From: an uncultured beta proteobacterium
GTDB taxonomy: Bacteria > Pseudomonadota > Gammaproteobacteria > Burkholderiales > Burkholderiaceae_C
Length of the DNA stretch: 33,514 bases
Assembly: GCA_903885585.1 (NCBI GenBank)
Contig: CAISJH010000562.1
Location: forward strand, 1-33,514
Reading direction: 5' to 3'
In this document: in pieces, positions 16,723-24,949 of the stretch
How the letters are laid out: the number at the start of each line of letters is the position of its first letter
How positions within the stretch are numbered: position 1 is the stretch's first letter
Program-made: the position numbers and the translations under genes
The notes under the pieces: generated by a model
The model's input: only the letters and a program-made list of their open reading frames with translations
Databases searched by the model: none
What the model was told of the DNA's origin: nothing

Positions 16723-18144
16723 TCAGAAGCTACCAGGAGATGTCAACGCCATCAGGCTGCCGACTGTCGATAACGATTCAAGAGCAAATACTGAATTGAG
16801 GATGCCTTTCGCTTGTGACGCCGGAATCACGCCTTGTGCGTTGGAGAGAAATTTCCCAGTCAAGTCCTCATTAGTCATCGCACTAGAAGGATCAGGCGAT
16901 GGACTTCCTTTAGGATACCGCTTCTCACCCGTGAAAGTCGTCCCACGCGCTCGCAACTCGACCTTCGCAGGTCGACTCGCCCCGTGGCTGATCAGCAGCT
17001 TCACATAGTCTGGGTGCACCTCATGCGTGACCTTATCCATCAGTGAGATCACAGATTTGCTAAAAACCAATGAAGGGTCCTGCCAGGCCCGCGCGGTCGG
17101 CGGGCAATGCGCCGCGACGGCAATCCCGTGCGCGATACTAAACTGAGCGTCCAACACGTCGTGAATCTCGCGGTTGAGCCATATGGGACGCTCAACAAAG
17201 CCTTCTACCCAGACCTTTATTCCTTCGATTTCATTGGGATTGATATTATTCGCCTTGACCATGTCGATCAACACGTCGGCAAGCGCGTGGAGGATTCGGC
17301 AGTGGGCGTATGGTTTGTAAGAGGTCTCTGCAGGGAAGTGCCACTTCGTTCCGAGGCCGTTGGTGATGACGTCCGGCTCCCAACGCTTCGTGCCCATGAA
17401 GCGCGGGTATCCGACCTCGCGGTCATCCAGAACCATGATGTCCCCGCGGTGGCCGAGCAAGGCCATGTGCGCGGCAGTCATTGCCGTTTGCGTGAGCATG
17501 CCGCCAAGCAGGTACTTAATGGTGGAGCTTGGCGCGTGGTCAAACCAGGCCATCTGCGCGTTGACGGGCGAAGTGCAGCCGGCTATGCCTAAAGCGTGGC
17601 TCATGACCTCGGCTGACTGACCCTGCATCATGCCGATGGCGGCAGTGGCGCCGAAAACTGTGCTGCTATAGCCGTAGACCAGTGGCGTGGCGACCTTGCC
17701 GTCTTTGGTGTCGCGCAAGTAGTCCATCGCTTTGCTGATGCGGTAGGACATTTCGTGTGACACGGCGATGGCACGAATTAGTTCCTTGCCTGAGAGGCCT
17801 CGCTCTTCTGCCACTGCAAGCGCGCCTGGCAGCACGTAGGGGGTTACGTGGCCTGGCGGGAGAATGGCGTCCATGTCGAGGGCGTTGATGAGTTCTGCAT
17901 TGGCGAAAGCGGCGCCAAAGATATTGAGTTTATTGGTTGTGCCAATGACCGTGCCTGTGCATCCGGTGCCTCCCAACAGGCGGCCGTAGTCGATGCCAAT
18001 GCGGCCTTTGGGGGAGTCGACAGCTGCGAGGGCTGCGCCTAAGGAGTCGAGGAGGAGGCGTTTGGATTCTTCGACTACTTGGGGGGGGAGGGCGTCGTAA
18101 GGGGTTTGTGTGAAGATGGCAAGTTGCTGGATGAGGGTAGCCAT
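16723..18144 (-). CDS. MmgE/PrpD family protein
   Basis: The 473-residue protein belongs to the MmgE/PrpD family, which includes 2-methylcitrate dehydratase and cis-aconitate decarboxylase and acts on tricarboxylic or related hydroxy acids. Recognisable are the N-terminal helical opening with LLLDSLGAALA, the segment NAELINALDMDA followed by PPGHVTPYVLPGALA, and KPYAHCRILHALADV around residues 285-300. The ATG at 18144 has GGAG 5 nt ahead; the frame to 18168 lacks this. It is the last gene of the long leftward operon, 62 bp after the SDR. Substrate is unknown; a dehydratase or lyase step on a polycarboxylic intermediate would suit the neighbouring Bug receptors. Confidence 0.88.
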   Translation of the reverse strand: MATLIQQLAIFTQTPYDALPPQVVEESKRLLLDSLGAALAAVDSPKGRIGIDYGRLLGGTGCTGTVIGTTNKLNIFGAAFANAELINALDMDAILPPGHVTPYVLPGALAVAEERGLSGKELIRAIAVSHEMSYRISKAMDYLRDTKDGKVATPLVYGYSSTVFGATAAIGMMQGQSAEVMSHALGIAGCTSPVNAQMAWFDHAPSSTIKYLLGGMLTQTAMTAAHMALLGHRGDIMVLDDREVGYPRFMGTKRWEPDVITNGLGTKWHFPAETSYKPYAHCRILHALADVLIDMVKANNINPNEIEGIKVWVEGFVERPIWLNREIHDVLDAQFSIAHGIAVAAHCPPTARAWQDPSLVFSKSVISLMDKVTHEVHPDYVKLLISHGASRPAKVELRARGTTFTGEKRYPKGSPSPDPSSAMTNEDLTGKFLSNAQGVIPASQAKGILNSVFALESLSTVGSLMALTSPGSF

Positions 18145-18206
18145 TTTTTCTCCGATTAGGTAACCCAATCCAACCCTGACCCATTGGTAAGAGTGGGGAG
18201 GTGCAC

Positions 18207-18968
18207 TTACATTGCTAGTTTGCCACCATCAACAGGAAGCGTTACGCCGTTGACATACGACGCCATGTCAGATGCCAAAAAGATTGCTGGGCCTGCCAAC
18301 TCATCTGATGTGCCCAGGCGGTTGGCCGGTATGCGTGCGAGGAAGCGCTCCATGCGCTTCGGGTCATTCTGCGTATACTCTGTCATCGGCGTGGCGATGA
18401 CACCGGGTGCAAGGGCGTTCACACGGATGCCGTCTTTGCCTAGGTCAGCTGCCATGGCCTGCGTGAGCATCTTCACTGCACCCTTGGAGGCCGAGTACCC
18501 TAGCGCGCCTGGTGAGGCCACAAATGCGGAGCCGGAAGCGATATTTATGATGCAGCCCTTGCTGCGCCTCAGTGCAGGCAGCCAAGCGTGGATAGTGTTG
18601 AAGGTACCAAAGAGGTTGATGTCCATGGTACGGCGGATGTTGTCATGGGCGCGCGGGCTATCAACGGTCTCGCGGATGATGACGCCGGCGCTGTTGACTA
18701 GCACGTCTAGGTCGCCTAGTTCCTGCTGCAGCTTTTCGGCTAGCGCGACGGAGGCAGCGCTGTCAGTCACGTCGAGCTTGAAGCTGAAGGCAACGCCCCC
18801 TGCTGCGGTGATCTCGGTGACCGCGCTGTTACATGTGCCGTCCTCGCGGTCCGTCAATACGACACGCGCTCCCGCTTTGCCATAAGCCACGGCGATGGAG
18901 CGCCCAATGCCGCTGGCTGCGCCGGTAACTAATGCGAGCTTGCCAGCTAGGATCGGATGGTGAACCAT
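18207..18968 (-). CDS. SDR family oxidoreductase, classical
   Basis: A 253-residue short-chain dehydrogenase with TGAASGIG (15-22), NSAG (92-95), catalytic Ser145, Tyr158 and Lys162 (YSASK) and a C-terminal VDGGKLAM. An acidic DRED around residue 40 after the second strand suggests NAD(H) preference. I start at the ATG at 18968, 8 bp after the Bug receptor stop; the frame extends to 19019 inside that gene. A GGAG is 11 nt away, farther than ideal. It probably oxidises a hydroxyacyl-CoA or hydroxy acid; the actual substrate is not evident. Confidence 0.9.
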   Translation of the reverse strand: MVHHPILAGKLALVTGAASGIGRSIAVAYGKAGARVVLTDREDGTCNSAVTEITAAGGVAFSFKLDVTDSAASVALAEKLQQELGDLDVLVNSAGVIIRETVDSPRAHDNIRRTMDINLFGTFNTIHAWLPALRRSKGCIINIASGSAFVASPGALGYSASKGAVKMLTQAMAADLGKDGIRVNALAPGVIATPMTEYTQNDPKRMERFLARIPANRLGTSDELAGPAIFLASDMASYVNGVTLPVDGGKLAM

Positions 18969-18976
18969 GGATACAC

Positions 18977-19963
18977 TCACTCCGGCTCGATACCAGCACT
19001 CTTGACCATACGCTGCCACTTTTGGAGCTCCGCGCGCTGGAAGGTTGCGAGTTCAGCGCCGGTGCCGGGGAAGGGCTTCCACGCATTTTGGCCGAAGAAC
19101 TTTTCGGCTTCTGGCGTGCGCATGATTTGGGCAATCATCTGGCTCAGCTTGTCGGCCACAACTGGAGGGGTGCCCTTGGGTGCGAACGCCGCGAGCCAGC
19201 CGTTCAACTCAAAACCGCGAAGCCCCTGCTCTGCCATGGTCGGGATCTCTTCATAGCCCGGCATGCGCGCGCGCGTGGTCACGCCAAGCGCCTTCATCTT
19301 TCCAGCTCTCACCTGCGGCATGATAGCTGGCGCATCACCAAACACCATATCGATCTGCCCGCCCATCACGTCGGAAATGGCCATGGGCAGGGATCTGTAA
19401 GGCACGTGAATGATGTCGATGCCGCCCAGTTCCTTAAGCAGTTCACCGCTCACGCGGGCAGCCGAGTTGCCGCCACCAAAGCTCATCTTGCCGGGGTTCT
19501 TTTTGGCCAGCGCCAGCAGTTCCTGGACATTGTTGACCTGCGTGTTGGGCGATATGGCTAATACAGATCCGCCAATAATCACTCCCGAAAGCGGAACAAA
19601 GTCGGTAACAGGGTCGTACGGCACTTTCTTGAAAAGCGCTGCATTGGCTGCGTGTGTGGTGTTGGTCCCTATGGTAATGTTGTAACCATCCGCCGGCTGC
19701 TGTAGCAAATACTGCAGTGCAATGAACCCGTTGGCGCCGGCCTTGTTCTCCACCACAACCGGCTGCTTCGTCATGTCAGACAGGCGCTGGCCGATGAAGC
19801 GGGCCGCCAAGTCAGTTGTTGTTCCTGCGCCGAAGGGAACGATAATGTGTATCGGCTTATTAGGGAAAGTATCCACCACCTGAGCGAACGAAGCGCAGGT
19901 TGCGATAAAAAGCGCACAGCCCAGCAGCAGGCTACGGGTTATGTCATTTTGATACAAGATCAT
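18977..19963 (-). CDS. Bug/TctC family periplasmic substrate-binding protein (tandem copy A)
   Basis: The 328-residue receptor belongs to the tripartite-tricarboxylate-transporter receptor (Bug) family, periplasmic proteins that bind carboxylates. A signal peptide covers about residues 1-25 (hydrophobic SLLLGCALFIATCASFAQ). It is followed by FPNKPIHIIVPFGAGTTTD, the ligand-loop signature, then PADGYNITIGTNTTHA and YDPVTDFVPLS. The protein ends MVKSAGIEPE, identical to the next gene. The ATG at 19963 overlaps that gene's stop (ATGA). No TctA/TctB membrane genes are in the window, as is usual for orphan Bug genes. The two copies are clear paralogs by tandem duplication but differ in the loop regions, so they may bind related ligands. 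Confidence 0.92.
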   Translation of the reverse strand: MILYQNDITRSLLLGCALFIATCASFAQVVDTFPNKPIHIIVPFGAGTTTDLAARFIGQRLSDMTKQPVVVENKAGANGFIALQYLLQQPADGYNITIGTNTTHAANAALFKKVPYDPVTDFVPLSGVIIGGSVLAISPNTQVNNVQELLALAKKNPGKMSFGGGNSAARVSGELLKELGGIDIIHVPYRSLPMAISDVMGGQIDMVFGDAPAIMPQVRAGKMKALGVTTRARMPGYEEIPTMAEQGLRGFELNGWLAAFAPKGTPPVVADKLSQMIAQIMRTPEAEKFFGQNAWKPFPGTGAELATFQRAELQKWQRMVKSAGIEPE

Positions 19964-20952
19964 TCTGGCTCGATGCCCGCGCTCTTTACCATCCGCTGCC
20001 AGCGCAGAATGTCTGCCTTCTGGAAAGCAGCCAACTCGGGACCCGTCATAGGAATTGGCTTCCACGCGTTCGAGAGGAAGAACTTTTCAGCATCGGGTGT
20101 GCTCATGATGTCGGCGATCATCTTGCTCAGCTTGCCGGCCACATCAGGTGGCGTGCCCTTGGGCGCGAAAGCCGCAAGCCAGCCGGTGCTCTCATAGCCC
20201 TTCACACCCTGCTCGGCAATTGTGGGGATATCTTCTGCGCTCGGCATGCGGCCGATGGTGGAAACACCTAGCGCCTTGAGCTTGCCCGCACGGACCAAAG
20301 GTAGGATGGCCGGACCGTCGCCGAAAACCATGTCGATCTGGTTGCCCATCAAGTCGGTGATCGCACTTGGTAAGGCCTTATACGGTACGTGAATTATATT
20401 GATGCCAGCCAAGTCTTTAAGGATCTCGCCTCCAGACCGCGACGAAGAATTGCCGCTGCCGAAGGTCAATTTGCCAGGGTTCCTCTTAGCTTGGGCGATG
20501 AGGTCTTGCACGTTGTTTGCAGGATTGGAGGGCGATACGGCCAGCACCACGCCACCAATGGTCACTCCCGACAAGGGCACGAAGTCGGTCACCGGGTCAT
20601 ACGGCAGCTTTTTAAAGAACGCCACATTCGCCGAATGCGTGGTTACGGTGCCGATGGTGATGTGGTAACCATCCGCAGGCTGCTGCAACAAATACTGCAT
20701 CCCGATAAATCCGTTGGCGCCAGCCTTGTTTAAGATGATTACGGGCTGCTTGGTCTGATCAGTGATTTTCTGGCCAATGTAGCGAGCCGCCTGGTCGGTA
20801 GTTGTACCCGCTCCGAATGGCACGACGATGTGAATCGGCTTGTTAGGGAAACTCGCGGCGGTCTGTGCGAATAGAGTAAAGGGCGACAGTGCTGCACCCG
20901 CAAGCAGTGCGCCGCCGGTAAACAAGCTCTTGAGATTTGTCAGTAGTTTCAT
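19960..20952 (-). CDS. Bug/TctC family periplasmic substrate-binding protein (tandem copy B)
   Basis: A 330-residue Bug receptor with a signal peptide (MKLLTNLKSLF, then a hydrophobic run to LFAQ at about 30) and the family motifs FPNKPIHIVVPFGAGTTTD, PADGYHITIGTVTTHS and YDPVTDFVPLSG. It is a close paralog of the adjacent gene, sharing most motifs and the C-terminal MVKSAGIEPE. AAGGAG stands 8 nt before the ATG, the best ribosome site of the pair, so translation of copy A probably depends on this gene through the ATGA overlap. It likely delivers the acid used by this operon to an unlinked membrane component, or acts as an extracellular sensor ligand carrier. Confidence 0.92.
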   Translation of the reverse strand: MKLLTNLKSLFTGGALLAGAALSPFTLFAQTAASFPNKPIHIVVPFGAGTTTDQAARYIGQKITDQTKQPVIILNKAGANGFIGMQYLLQQPADGYHITIGTVTTHSANVAFFKKLPYDPVTDFVPLSGVTIGGVVLAVSPSNPANNVQDLIAQAKRNPGKLTFGSGNSSSRSGGEILKDLAGINIIHVPYKALPSAITDLMGNQIDMVFGDGPAILPLVRAGKLKALGVSTIGRMPSAEDIPTIAEQGVKGYESTGWLAAFAPKGTPPDVAGKLSKMIADIMSTPDAEKFFLSNAWKPIPMTGPELAAFQKADILRWQRMVKSAGIEPE

Positions 20953-20986
20953 GGATGGTCTCCTTTTGTGTGATTAAAAAACTCGC

Positions 20987-21505
20987 TTACTGCGGTCGGC
21001 CTTTCACCATGCGCAGAGGGTTGTAAGTAGCAACAACTTCGCCGCGCTGGTTTATAACGCGATTGAAAGTGCGCACAAGGCCGCGGCCCGGCTTGCTTGT
21101 GCCACGCGCTTCCACTACCTCGGCTTGCACCTGGATGGTGTCTCCCGCCACAGTGGGCCTGAGGATGCGTAGGTCGCACTCCAAAAAAGCCATGCCGGTC
21201 CGCTGCATGGTTGACTGCATCAGCAGCCCTTCGCAGATGCAATACACCAGGGAGCCAGGTGCCGGCCGCGCGCCGATCTTAGACTCTGATTTGATGTACT
21301 CGAGGTTGGTGAACATCTCTTCCACCATACCTGTGACGCCTACGAACATCGTGATATCGGCCTCGGTGATTGTGCGGGCAAGGGTTCGAAAGCGCTGACC
21401 AACTTTGAGGTCGTCCCAATACCAGCCCATGCCGTGTACAGCAATGTCGTTCCAGCCTTCAGTTTCACCAACGAATTTCTTCGTATCTAGTCCTTCTTTA
21501 CTCAT
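20987..21505 (-). CDS. MaoC-like hot-dog protein lacking the Asp-His dyad
   Basis: The 172-residue hot-dog-fold protein resembles MaoC dehydratases: WYWDDLKVGQRFRTLARTITEAD (residues 28-50) is the typical opening. In (R)-specific hydratases the motif is SGDxNPxH, with Asp and His five residues apart as catalytic pair. Here the corresponding TGMVEEMF has Met60 and Phe65, so both residues are replaced. It is therefore probably not a standard hydratase; it could be a binding partner, a thioesterase-like enzyme or use other residues. AAGGAGG lies 4 nt before the ATG, embedded in the end of the CaiB gene (ATGA overlap). Confidence 0.82.
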   Translation of the reverse strand: MSKEGLDTKKFVGETEGWNDIAVHGMGWYWDDLKVGQRFRTLARTITEADITMFVGVTGMVEEMFTNLEYIKSESKIGARPAPGSLVYCICEGLLMQSTMQRTGMAFLECDLRILRPTVAGDTIQVQAEVVEARGTSKPGRGLVRTFNRVINQRGEVVATYNPLRMVKGRPQ

Positions 21506-22764
21506 GGTGCCTCCTTGATAATGCCCTGCACGCTCCAGCTTTCGATCTCGCTATCACTCGCGCCCAACAAGCGGCGCAAGACTTTGTGCGTATGCTGGCC
21601 AAGCGTAGGCGGACCGACCTCATAGCAAATGGGGGTTTCTGAAAATCGCATTGGGTTCGCCACAGATGGCACTTGCCCAGCGCCCTTGTGCGTAAGTGAA
21701 AGCTGTAAGCCACGCGCCTTGACCTGAGGGTCCGCAAAGACGCGGTCGATCGTATTAATAGGGCCGCAGGGGACATCGATTGCTTCCATGGCCGAGACCC
21801 AGTCATTGATGCTGCGGGTTTTCGTGCGCTCTGTCATCATGTCCAGTAGCACCTCGCGGTTGGCTACGCGCAATGAAATGGTGGCAAAGCGCGGGTCATC
21901 GGCTGCATCACCAAGATCAAGCACATGCATCGCCTTGCGAAACTGAGTGTCATTGCCCACTGCGAGTATGAAATGACCATCGGTGGCCGGAAAGTACTGG
22001 TAGGGAACGATGTTCGGATGCCCATTGCCCATTCGCTGAGGTACCAAGCCTGTGGTGAGGAAGTTCATAGACTGGTTGGCCAGAACGGCAACCTGCACGT
22101 CGAGCATGCCGATATCCAGGTGCTGGCCGGTTCCTCCTGAATCACGGTGTCGCAATGCGGCCAAGATGCCAAGCGCTGCGTACATGCCCGACATAATGTC
22201 GGCCAGAGCAACGCCAGCTCGCTGCGGGCCGCCGCCGAGCTTGTGGTCGGGCTCGCCGGTTACGCTCATTAATCCGCCCATACCCTGGATCAAATAGTCA
22301 TAACCCGCTCGCTTCTTGTATGGCCCTGTCTGGCCAAAGCCGGTAATCGAGCAGTAGATGAGCTGAGGTAGTTCCTTGTGTATGCTTTCGTAGTCGAGGC
22401 CGTAACGCTTCAGGCCGCCAACTTTGAAATTTTCGACCAGAATGTCGCACTTTGCTGCGAGGGCTTTTACGAGTTTCTGGCCTTCGGTCGTTGCGATGTC
22501 AATGGCGACTGATTCTTTGCCGCGGTTTGCTACGAGAAAGTACGCCGCATCTGTGTTCTCGCCCGAGTGCTGGTCTTGGACGAAGGGCGGCCCCATCTGC
22601 CGCGTGTCATCACCGCCTTGAGGGTTCTCGATTTTGATGACCTCGGCACCAAGGTCAGCCAGATTCTGCGTGGCCCAAGGTCCCGCGAGGATACGCGTGA
22701 GATCAAGCACGCGCACGCCGGCCAGCGGTGCCTTAATTGTAGTGTTGGTAGTCGCGTCTGTCAT
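21502..22764 (-). CDS. CaiB/BaiF family CoA-transferase (class III)
   Basis: This 420-residue class III CoA-transferase moves CoA from one acyl-CoA to a free acid without ATP. The typical start PLAGVRVLDLTRILAGPWA (13-31), DLGAEVIKIE (37-46) and GYDYLIQGMGGLMSVTG (154-170) are present. The catalytic aspartate should be Asp189 in GVALADIMSG. The ATG at 22764 shares a base with the upstream stop (TGATG); a TTG just before it is not needed. Placed between an acyl-CoA dehydrogenase and a MaoC gene, it probably activates the starting acid or recycles CoA from a product, for example a dicarboxylate. Class III formyl-CoA, carnitine and succinyl-type members cannot be told apart by eye. Confidence 0.92.
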   Translation of the reverse strand: MTDATTNTTIKAPLAGVRVLDLTRILAGPWATQNLADLGAEVIKIENPQGGDDTRQMGPPFVQDQHSGENTDAAYFLVANRGKESVAIDIATTEGQKLVKALAAKCDILVENFKVGGLKRYGLDYESIHKELPQLIYCSITGFGQTGPYKKRAGYDYLIQGMGGLMSVTGEPDHKLGGGPQRAGVALADIMSGMYAALGILAALRHRDSGGTGQHLDIGMLDVQVAVLANQSMNFLTTGLVPQRMGNGHPNIVPYQYFPATDGHFILAVGNDTQFRKAMHVLDLGDAADDPRFATISLRVANREVLLDMMTERTKTRSINDWVSAMEAIDVPCGPINTIDRVFADPQVKARGLQLSLTHKGAGQVPSVANPMRFSETPICYEVGPPTLGQHTHKVLRRLLGASDSEIESWSVQGIIKEAP

Positions 22765-23903
22765 CAAAGACTCATTGACTTTGCGATGAGTGTGCGCTGA
22801 ATCTGAGATGTGCCCCCGCCGATGGTCGACTGCATGCCTTCGCGGAAGTAGCGCTCCATGTCGGCTTCGGGCAACATGCTGTGACCTCCAAGAATTTGCA
22901 TGCCATTGCGCGTGACTGTCTGTAGTGTCTCCGATGCCATCAGCTTGGCCATCGACACTTCACGTTGGCAGGGAATGCCACGTGAGGCCATTTCGGCCGC
23001 GCGGTAGACTATTAGGCGAGCCGCGTCTACTGCGGTCTGCATGTCGGCCAGCATATGACGAATGACTTGGAACTCGAAGATTGACTTGTCGAACTGGATG
23101 CGTTCGTGTGCATACCTGGTCGCATCAGTTACCGCCTGCTGCGCATTACCAACGTAAGCGGCCGAAACGGCGATGCGTTCCAGCTCTAGGTGGTCGGTGA
23201 TGATTTTCCAGCCGTCGCCAGGCTGGCCAAGCACGTTTGCATGTGGCACGATGGCGCCGTCGGCGAAGATCTCCGTCGTGCCGGTGGCACGGCGTGCCAT
23301 TGTTGGTAGCTTGCGGATGTCGAGACCCTTGGTGTCATTCGGTACCAGAAGGACCGTAAGGCCTTTGTGTTTAGTAGCTTCCTTGTCGCTCCGCGTAAGC
23401 ATGGCAATGACCACGTTGCGCGCCGCTGCGCCAGAGCACCACAGCTTCTGCCCCGTGATTTTCCAGCCCTCAGGAGTTTCTTCAGACCGCGTTTTCGTGT
23501 TAGCTGCATCGGAGCCTGCAGAAGGCTCAGAAATGGAAATCGAAAAGCGGATTTCACCCGCCATGAACGCTGGTAGAAATCGTTCCTGCTGGTCCTTCGT
23601 GCCGAACTTGCAGATGTTCATAGCCGTAAACGTCGACACCATGAAGGCGGTCGCAAAGTCAAAGCCGTAGCGTGCTAGGCCCTCGCACATTAGCGCGTAG
23701 TCAAAAATAGTGCCGCCGTCGCCGCCGTTTTCTTCAGGCACCAGCAGGCGTAGCCAGCCCATTTTTGCAATCTTGTCGTATGCTTCATATGGGTATTTAC
23801 GGTCGATGTCGCACTGGCGAACATACTCGCACGTGACTTCTTCCTGCATGACACGGTCAACCGTGTCTTTCCACATCTGCTGTTCGTCTGTAAGAAAGTT
23901 CAT
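22764..23903 (-). CDS. Acyl-CoA dehydrogenase, helix-G base type
   Basis: A 379-residue acyl-CoA dehydrogenase (FAD, ETF-linked). It shows SISISEPSAGSDAA (121-134), LWCSGAAARN (154-163), QILGGHSMLPEADMERYFRE and the terminal GGGTSQIQRTLIAKS. The residue that is Glu in short/medium-chain enzymes (IYEGT) is Gly here (IGGGT). Glu242 in LELERIAVS sits at the isovaleryl/long-chain base position. The ATG at 23903 is taken because the family starts at NFLTDEQQ; a weak GGA is 4 nt away. It lies 22 bp after the MaoC gene and overlaps the CaiB start. Substrate probably branched or bulky. Confidence 0.9.
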   Translation of the reverse strand: MNFLTDEQQMWKDTVDRVMQEEVTCEYVRQCDIDRKYPYEAYDKIAKMGWLRLLVPEENGGDGGTIFDYALMCEGLARYGFDFATAFMVSTFTAMNICKFGTKDQQERFLPAFMAGEIRFSISISEPSAGSDAANTKTRSEETPEGWKITGQKLWCSGAAARNVVIAMLTRSDKEATKHKGLTVLLVPNDTKGLDIRKLPTMARRATGTTEIFADGAIVPHANVLGQPGDGWKIITDHLELERIAVSAAYVGNAQQAVTDATRYAHERIQFDKSIFEFQVIRHMLADMQTAVDAARLIVYRAAEMASRGIPCQREVSMAKLMASETLQTVTRNGMQILGGHSMLPEADMERYFREGMQSTIGGGTSQIQRTLIAKSMSL

Positions 23904-23925
23904 AGTTCCAAATCTCTGGTTCAAT

Positions 23926-24384
23926 TTATTCAGGGTTTCGTTCAACAATCAGGCGTTCACGCCTGATAAGCAGGGTGAACTCGCAGCTCAGCACTTTCTC
24001 GTTGCGCTGGTTCACGACCCAAAGTTGTGCAGTGACGATGCCGTGCTTGTCGCCCTTGTCGCGCTTGGCAATGATCTCGGACTCGGCATGGATCGTGTCG
24101 TTAATGAAAGTAGGCTTTAGGAAGCGAAGCTTGTCCACGCCGTAGAAAGCCTCGACCACCGCGGAGTCAAAACCGAACATCGCATTGCCGATGACGAACA
24201 CCAACCCGCCCTGCACGACGCGCTGGCCATACATTGAACTCTTGGAAAACTCGGCGTTGGAGTGGATCTCGAGCCAGTTACCAGTGAGGCCGCAGAAGTT
24301 GACAACGTCGGTCTCGGTGATGGTGCGACCGTGCGAGCATTTCTTTTGGCCGATCGAGAGTTCACCGTATGGCAGGTTCATCAT
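23926..24384 (-). CDS. MaoC family dehydratase-like protein
   Basis: The 152-residue hot-dog protein has the MaoC layout: the hydratase-2 motif region reads GLTGNWLEIHSNAEF (32-46), with QRVVQGGLVF next. The conserved catalytic His is kept (His41) but the Asp five residues before it is Asn36. This Asp-to-Asn change would weaken a standard trans-2-enoyl-CoA hydratase mechanism, though several MaoC subgroups carry TGN here. Expected action is reversible hydration of an enoyl-CoA. The ATG at 24384 overlaps the stop of the PcaC-like gene (ATGA); a second Met follows at once. It differs strongly from the other MaoC gene at 20987. Confidence 0.85.
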   Translation of the reverse strand: MMNLPYGELSIGQKKCSHGRTITETDVVNFCGLTGNWLEIHSNAEFSKSSMYGQRVVQGGLVFVIGNAMFGFDSAVVEAFYGVDKLRFLKPTFINDTIHAESEIIAKRDKGDKHGIVTAQLWVVNQRNEKVLSCEFTLLIRRERLIVERNPE

Positions 24385-24932
24385 TTTGAAGTTTTCCCGG
24401 AGCTTTTCTTTTTTGTACCTGCTTTTGTGGCAACGTGCAATGAGGCTTTCCTAGGTTTTGCAGCAGCTTTAACCATGTCCCCGACAAACTTTTTGCCTTC
24501 CCCTTTTTCCTCGAGCACTGACAAGTCGATTTTGTGTTCCTTGAGCAGTCGGCGCGCGATAACGAAGCAATCTCGACCGACGGGGATGCCGCAGTACATG
24601 CCGATGTGCAGCAAAAGCTCGCGGATTTTATTAAGCGGTGGTTTCGTCCGTGTGATTGCTATCTTGAAGTGCAACTCGAATTCTTCCATGCGGCCAAGTC
24701 CAGCCAGCATGGCCATGTTGATCAGGCTGTATTCTTGGTGGCTGATGATGCCGCGAGCCCAGGTGCGTGCCCAAAGCTGGTTGTTGAGATAAGCCTGCCA
24801 CTCAGCGTCAAACGGCGTGCTTTGCAGCGCAGTCTTTACGTATGCGCCGCCCACGACAGTGAGTCGTGTCTCATGGCCAAGTTTGGCGTGTGGTGTGTTG
24901 GCGTTTGTGGGTGCTCCGAAGTCTGCTTTCAT
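24381..24932 (-). CDS. Carboxymuconolactone decarboxylase (PcaC)-like protein with basic tail
   Basis: A 183-residue protein whose middle (about residues 38-140) matches the CMD/PcaC fold: STPFDAEWQAYL, MAMLAGLGRMEEFELHFK with His88, and IRELLLHIGMYCGIP. PcaC decarboxylates gamma-carboxymuconolactone. There is no CxxC, so it is not an AhpD peroxidase. Residues 145-183 form an unusual Lys/Ala/Ser-rich tail (KAAAKPRKAS, TKKKSSGKTSK), absent from typical PcaC. The ATG at 24932 is preceded by TTGGAAACA; a TTG at 24953 inside the SDR stop region is less likely. It could remove a carboxyl group added by the carboxylase or present on the substrate, or open a lactone. Confidence 0.83.
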   Translation of the reverse strand: MKADFGAPTNANTPHAKLGHETRLTVVGGAYVKTALQSTPFDAEWQAYLNNQLWARTWARGIISHQEYSLINMAMLAGLGRMEEFELHFKIAITRTKPPLNKIRELLLHIGMYCGIPVGRDCFVIARRLLKEHKIDLSVLEEKGEGKKFVGDMVKAAAKPRKASLHVATKAGTKKKSSGKTSK

Positions 24933-24949
24933 ATTGTTTCCAATTGATG

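Noticed and set aside
18184-18885. 233-residue plus-strand frame opposite the SDR gene
   Set aside because: Shadow of a classical SDR with full active site; no recognisable fold.
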